Source of the DNA: Nonomuraea rubra
GTDB lineage: Bacteria > Actinomycetota > Actinomycetes > Streptosporangiales > Streptosporangiaceae
Assembly: GCF_014207985.1 (NCBI RefSeq)
Contig: NZ_JACHMI010000001.1
Coordinates: 2,463,001-2,527,000, forward strand
Direction of reading: 5' to 3'
Length of the DNA: 64,000 nucleotides
Below the pieces are notes generated by a model. The model was given only the letters and a program-made list of their open reading frames with translations, did not search any database and was not told the origin of the DNA. Positions 60,570-64,000 of this stretch are shown here, piece after piece. Position numbers and translations under genes: made by a program. How positions within the stretch are numbered: the first letter of the stretch is position 1; each line of letters begins with the position of its first letter.

Positions 60570-62293
60570 CTGAGGAGAGGTCCCACCTCAGGGTCCAGGG
60601 CGAACCACCCGCCCGATGGGGGGCCGTGCGGCTGCTGACGCCGTTGATCGACGCGCATCGCCGGCCGCACGGCCCCTACTCCTTCGCCGCGGAGCTGCTA
60701 CGCAGGCTGGTGCCGACGGTGCTGCGGCGTTCCCCTGAGCTGGTGGCCGCTCACGACATCGAGATCCTGGCGGCCGCCCCCGGGCTGGCCGGGACCGTAC
60801 GGGCCGGGCGGGTGACCATCGACATGGAGCTGCCCGACGAGGAGCGCATCCTCGTGCCCGCGCCCCGCCGTACGTTGCGGCTGGCCAACGGGATCGCGGA
60901 GTTCGTCCGCGACGCCGTACGGCCTGGGCGGGCGATCGCGGTGTGCAACGCCGGCGCGGCCGACCCGACGGACATCGAGCTGCTGGACGTCATGATGCGC
61001 CGGATCCCGCCCGGCACTCTGACGATCATGACGTACTCCGGGGGCCCCGAGCCCCCGCCCGACACCCGTGACGCCGACGAGCTCTGGGCCGTCGTGGACC
61101 GCTGCACCCGCGAGGGCTTCCTGCACGCCGTGGCGGAGCTGGGGGAGCTCGGCATGGCCGCCACGCCCCCGGGCGAGCCGAGCTGGTGGCACTTCGCCCA
61201 GCGCACCGCGACCGCGCTCGGCGGCCTGGGGCGTACCGGCGAGGCCCGCGCCGTCTGGGACCGGGTGCGCCTGGTCAGCCAGGATCCGGCGATGCACGCC
61301 GCCGCCGCGTACGGCACCGCCATGCTCGACGCCCGCCACCCCGACCCCGCCCAGCGCGACCTGACCAGGGCCAGGGCCTGGATCAACGAGGCCATCGCGA
61401 TCTCCACCATCCTGCCCGACCCCGCCGAGCGGGCCTTCAAGCTCGGCTTCGACCGCAACGGCCTGGCGCTGATCGAGTTACGGCAGGGCCGGCCGGACGC
61501 CGCGCTGGCGCTGGTGGAGTCAGCCATCGAGCTGGCGCGCGAGCTGGGGGAGCGCCACCGGCCGCACCGGATGGTGCTGCTGGCCAACCGGGCCCAGCTC
61601 CTGGCCGGGCTGGGCAGGACCAAGGAGGCGCTGGAGGACTACGGGGCGGCGATCGCGATCGATCCCGGCTTTCCCGACCAGTACCTGGAACGTGGCAATC
61701 TGCTGTTCAAGCTCGGCCGCCACGAGGAGGCCATGGCGGACTTCGAGCAGGCCATGCGGGCCGGGCCGCCGCTGCCCGAGGCGTACTACAACCGGGCGGA
61801 GCTGCACGCCGTGCGGGGGGACGCCGGGGCGGCGCTGGAGGACCTGGGGCGGGTGATCGAGCTCGACCCCGGTTACCTGGACGCCTACATCAACCGTGCC
61901 GGGCTGCTGGCCGGGTACGAGCGGGACGAGGAGGCCAGGGCCGACGTCGAGACCGGGCTCCGGCTGGCGCCGGAGAACCCGTACCTGCTGACGGTGCTCG
62001 GCCAGCTCGAGACGGCGGCGGGCCGGTACGCCGAGGCCGAGGTGGCGCTGGCGCGGGCGCTGGAACGGGCGCCGGACCTGGTGTCGGCCTGGGCCAGCCG
62101 GGGCGCGCTCCGGTACGCGACCGGCGACCTGGAGGGCGCGGTCGGCGACCTGACGCACGCCATCGCGCTCCACCCCCAGCCCGACCTGTACGCCAACCGT
62201 GCGATCGCCCTGCGGGCCCTGGGCCGTCGCGCCGAGGCGGAGGCGGACGACCATCGGGCGGCGGGCGCGGCTGATGGGACCATTGGCGTATGA
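60566..62293 (+). CDS. TPR protein with distinct N-terminal domain
   Basis: 575 residues if started at GTG 60566. The N-terminal ~175 residues (HRRPHGPYSFAAELLRRLVP, DIEILAAAPGL, a PTDIELLDVMMRRIPPG helix) form a domain I cannot name. From about residue 185 the protein is made of TPR-like helical repeats, with clear units such as ALEDYGAAIAIDPGFPDQYLERGNLLFKLGRHEEAMADFEQA (separate motifs) to the end. No DNA-binding domain. GTG 60626, which has a G-rich run (gatggggggcc) upstream, is a credible alternative start; then the overlap with the peptide gene would be lost. Coupled to the next gene by ATGA. Confidence 0.82.
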   Translation: MTEERSHLRVQGEPPARWGAVRLLTPLIDAHRRPHGPYSFAAELLRRLVPTVLRRSPELVAAHDIEILAAAPGLAGTVRAGRVTIDMELPDEERILVPAPRRTLRLANGIAEFVRDAVRPGRAIAVCNAGAADPTDIELLDVMMRRIPPGTLTIMTYSGGPEPPPDTRDADELWAVVDRCTREGFLHAVAELGELGMAATPPGEPSWWHFAQRTATALGGLGRTGEARAVWDRVRLVSQDPAMHAAAAYGTAMLDARHPDPAQRDLTRARAWINEAIAISTILPDPAERAFKLGFDRNGLALIELRQGRPDAALALVESAIELARELGERHRPHRMVLLANRAQLLAGLGRTKEALEDYGAAIAIDPGFPDQYLERGNLLFKLGRHEEAMADFEQAMRAGPPLPEAYYNRAELHAVRGDAGAALEDLGRVIELDPGYLDAYINRAGLLAGYERDEEARADVETGLRLAPENPYLLTVLGQLETAAGRYAEAEVALARALERAPDLVSAWASRGALRYATGDLEGAVGDLTHAIALHPQPDLYANRAIALRALGRRAEAEADDHRAAGAADGTIGV

Positions 62294-62742
62294 GGGGGCG
62301 AACAGGACGAGCGGCCGCGGTGTGCGCCGCTCTCGGCGTGCTGTGGTGGGCCACTGTGCGGCTGGCCTGGGCCGGGGTCGGCTGCGAGGACTGGGGCTGC
62401 CTGGTGCCGGCCGTCGGCGTCGTCGTGGTGATCAGCCTGGCGCTGCTCGCCGGATCCGCGCTCGCGCTGGAGCGGGTCGCCGTCCGGCCGGGGCGGCGGG
62501 TGGCGCTGACGGCGGCCGGGATGCTGGTGGTGTTCCGGCTGGCGGGGGAGTCGCTGCCCTCCTGGACGTCGTCGCTCGCGGACGCGGCCGTGGCCGGGGC
62601 GGTGTTCGCGGGGGCGGGGGCGTTGGCGGCGTTCGTGACGGAGGCCGGGGCGTCCAGGCGGAGGCGGGTGTGGACCGCGCTCGCCGTGGCGGCACTGCTG
62701 CCGGTCGCGCTCGTCACCTCCCTCACCAGACACGGCCTCTGA
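62290..62742 (+). CDS. small membrane protein of unknown function
   Basis: 150 residues with about four hydrophobic helices (about 8-28, 35-60, 70-85 short, 95-118, 127-145). Two cysteines in GCEDWGC sit in the first outside loop. ATG overlaps the TPR gene stop, so it is co-translated with it. The stop codon lies inside the first unit of a 28-bp repeat. Family not recognised. Confidence 0.7.
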   Translation: MRGRTGRAAAVCAALGVLWWATVRLAWAGVGCEDWGCLVPAVGVVVVISLALLAGSALALERVAVRPGRRVALTAAGMLVVFRLAGESLPSWTSSLADAAVAGAVFAGAGALAAFVTEAGASRRRRVWTALAVAALLPVALVTSLTRHGL

Positions 62743-62816
62743 CCGAGGTCTCACCGGGAGCGGCCTCTGACCGAGGTCTCGCCAGGCGCGGCCGCTGAGC
62801 GAGGTCTCGCCGGGCT
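62733..62816 (+). repeat. 28-bp tandem repeat, 3 copies
   Basis: Units at 62733, 62761 and 62789 (begin CGGCC, contain GAGGTCTC). The first spans the stop codon of the small membrane protein gene. A fourth weak echo follows. Noncoding apart from the first ten bases. Confidence 0.85.
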
Positions 62817-62893
62817 CGGGCCTCCAGGTGCCTCCCTCTCTGCGCCCGCGCTTGCGGGCCGCTCCCTTGACAGCGGAGACGCGGCGGCGGAGT

Positions 62894-62909
62894 GTTCCAT
62901 ATACGGAAC
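62894..62909. promoter_or_regulatory. palindromic operator candidate upstream of aminotransferase
   Basis: GTTCC-ATATAC-GGAAC, near-perfect palindrome with 5-bp arms, 20 bp upstream of the ATG. It resembles sites bound by IclR- or GntR-type regulators; no such regulator gene is within the window next to it. Confidence 0.5.
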
Positions 62910-62929
62910 GCTTCTCGGAGGTGTTTGTC

Positions 62930-64000
62930 ATGCGACCCAACATCCGCTTCGCGCACGTCCAGCCGTTCGACATCGACAGGGTCGCCGCGGCGGCCGGAGC
63001 CGACCCGGACGTGCTGCGCATGGAGAACCTCGACACCGACGTGCCGCCCCCGCCCGTGGCCGTCGAGGCCACCAGGCGCTCGCTTGAGGAGGGCACGGGC
63101 AACAGCTGGCTGCCGTTCACCGGCCTGCCCGAGCTGTGCGCGGCGGTGGCCGCCGACCTGCGGGCCCGCACCGGGCACGACTACGACCCGGTGCGCCAGA
63201 TCGCCATCACCTCCGGCGGCACGTCGGCCGTGATGCCCGTGCTGCTGGCCACCACGGAGCCCGGGGACCCGGTGGTGCTCACCGACCCCACGTACGCGGG
63301 GCTGCTCCAGCGCGTACGGCTGTCGGGCGCCCGTCCCCATCTCGTGCCGCTGCGCGTGGACGGCGGGCACTGGCGGCTGGACCGCGAGGCGCTGGCCGGG
63401 GTGAGCGGCGCCGCGGCCCTGCTGCTGATGAGCCCGTCGATGCCGTCGGGCGTCGTCCTCGACCGGGAGGACTGGGCGCAGGTCGCCCAGGTGTGCGAGC
63501 GCACCGGCGCGTACCTGATCTACGACGCCGCCATGGAGCGCATCGTCTTCGACGGCCATCCGCGGATCAACCCGTGCCAGGTCGGCGGCCTGGCCGAGCG
63601 CACGATCATCATCGGCTCGATGTCCAAGGAGTACCGCATGATCGGCTGGCGGATCGGCTGGGTCGCCGGCCCCGCGGACATCATGTCCCGCGTCATGGTG
63701 GCGACCATCTACAACACCACCGTGGCCAGCGGCTTCCACCAGCTCGGCGCCGCGGCCGCGCTCAGGGACCCGTCGGGCGTGGCGGAGGCGGTGGCCGAGT
63801 ACCAGGCCCGCCACGAGACGGTGGCCGCCCAGCTCGACGGCCTGCCGCTGGTACGGGCAGGCGGTGGCTGGTCGTGCCTGGTGGACGCCGAGGCCATGGG
63901 GCTGACGGCCGGCGCCCTGTCGGCCCGCCTGCTCGAACGCGGCCGCGTCGCCGCCACCCCCATGACGGCGTGGGGCGAGACGGTGGCGGCGCGGTTCGTC
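62930..64000 (+). CDS. class I/II PLP-dependent aminotransferase, truncated by window edge
   Basis: 357 codons visible, still open at the last base. ATG 62930 with GGAGGTG upstream. Fold-type I features: PLP-binding D199 in YDA, Schiff-base lysine K233 in GSMSKEYRMIGWRIGW, and R241. The N-terminal segment (ITSGGTSAVMPVLLATTEPGDPVVLTDPTY as separate motifs) is typical of aspartate/alanine-type or related transaminases. Substrate not deducible. A palindrome lies just upstream. Confidence 0.9.
   Translation, partial: MRPNIRFAHVQPFDIDRVAAAAGADPDVLRMENLDTDVPPPPVAVEATRRSLEEGTGNSWLPFTGLPELCAAVAADLRARTGHDYDPVRQIAITSGGTSAVMPVLLATTEPGDPVVLTDPTYAGLLQRVRLSGARPHLVPLRVDGGHWRLDREALAGVSGAAALLLMSPSMPSGVVLDREDWAQVAQVCERTGAYLIYDAAMERIVFDGHPRINPCQVGGLAERTIIIGSMSKEYRMIGWRIGWVAGPADIMSRVMVATIYNTTVASGFHQLGAAAALRDPSGVAEAVAEYQARHETVAAQLDGLPLVRAGGGWSCLVDAEAMGLTAGALSARLLERGRVAATPMTAWGETVAARFV

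Overview
The window is very GC-rich (roughly 70% or more), uses GTG/TTG starts freely, and packs genes into short operons with ATGA/GTGA overlaps. The gene content (DUF6504-dnaE2 mutasome, F420-dependent LLM oxidoreductase, CobL/CbiX/CobT, paired dynamin-like GTPases, DUF2795, EttA, trHbO, UTRA and FCD GntR regulators) points to a chromosomal segment of a filamentous actinomycete. Streptosporangiaceae such as Nonomuraea is my best guess from recall of similar proteins; I could not test it. I saw no rRNA, tRNA, transposase, integrase or CRISPR array.

Layout. 0-2.7 kb: an ABC uptake system (permease cut by the window edge, lipoprotein binding protein) divergent from a HutC-type GntR regulator. 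2.7-6.7 kb: an SOS-box-preceded DUF6504-dnaE2 operon whose PHP domain has lost its metal ligands. 6.8-11 kb: a DUF4328 membrane protein, an orphan NarL-type response regulator and a divergent MacB-like ABC exporter. 11-13.5 kb: LLM oxidoreductase and a secreted sulfatase. 13.5-16.9 kb: an L-lactate utilisation operon lutABC with its FCD GntR regulator and two palindromic operators. 16.9-19.5 kb: an eRF1-like (baeRF) protein, DUF2795 protein and tandem GNAT. 19.6-25.1 kb: cobalamin/siroheme genes cobL, cbiX, cobT, cobA with an agmatinase. 25.1-29.4 kb: two dynamin-like GTPases. 29.4-33.1 kb: TetR, DHA2 exporter, SGNH hydrolase.

33.3-40.2 kb carries ssb, a membrane diguanylate cyclase, ettA and a secreted protein. 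Nearly every gap here, and the ssb tail itself, contains a different short tandem repeat array, which makes this the most repeat-rich part of the window.

41.5-52.9 kb is a catabolic island: two or three MFS carriers, VOC protein, DUF35 plus a thiolase-fold enzyme without the usual cysteine (retro-aldolase-like), CoA ligase, acyl-CoA dehydrogenase, MaoC hydratase, SDR and thioesterase around a TetR regulator. Six copies of a 17-bp palindrome (CTAGAAT-N3-ATTCTAG) sit in front of all its transcription units, so the island is very probably one TetR regulon for degradation of an acyl-CoA side chain.

52.8-55.8 kb: mscS, truncated haemoglobin and a GH13 glucosidase in one operon. 56.2-58.8 kb: a small unknown protein, an XRE/TPR regulator and a GNAT. 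59.1-62.7 kb: an EamA transporter with an unusual cysteine-containing tail, then a 24-residue basic peptide whose stop codon overlaps a possible start of a large TPR protein, followed by a small membrane protein; this trio is the best candidate for an undescribed system. The window ends inside a PLP aminotransferase.
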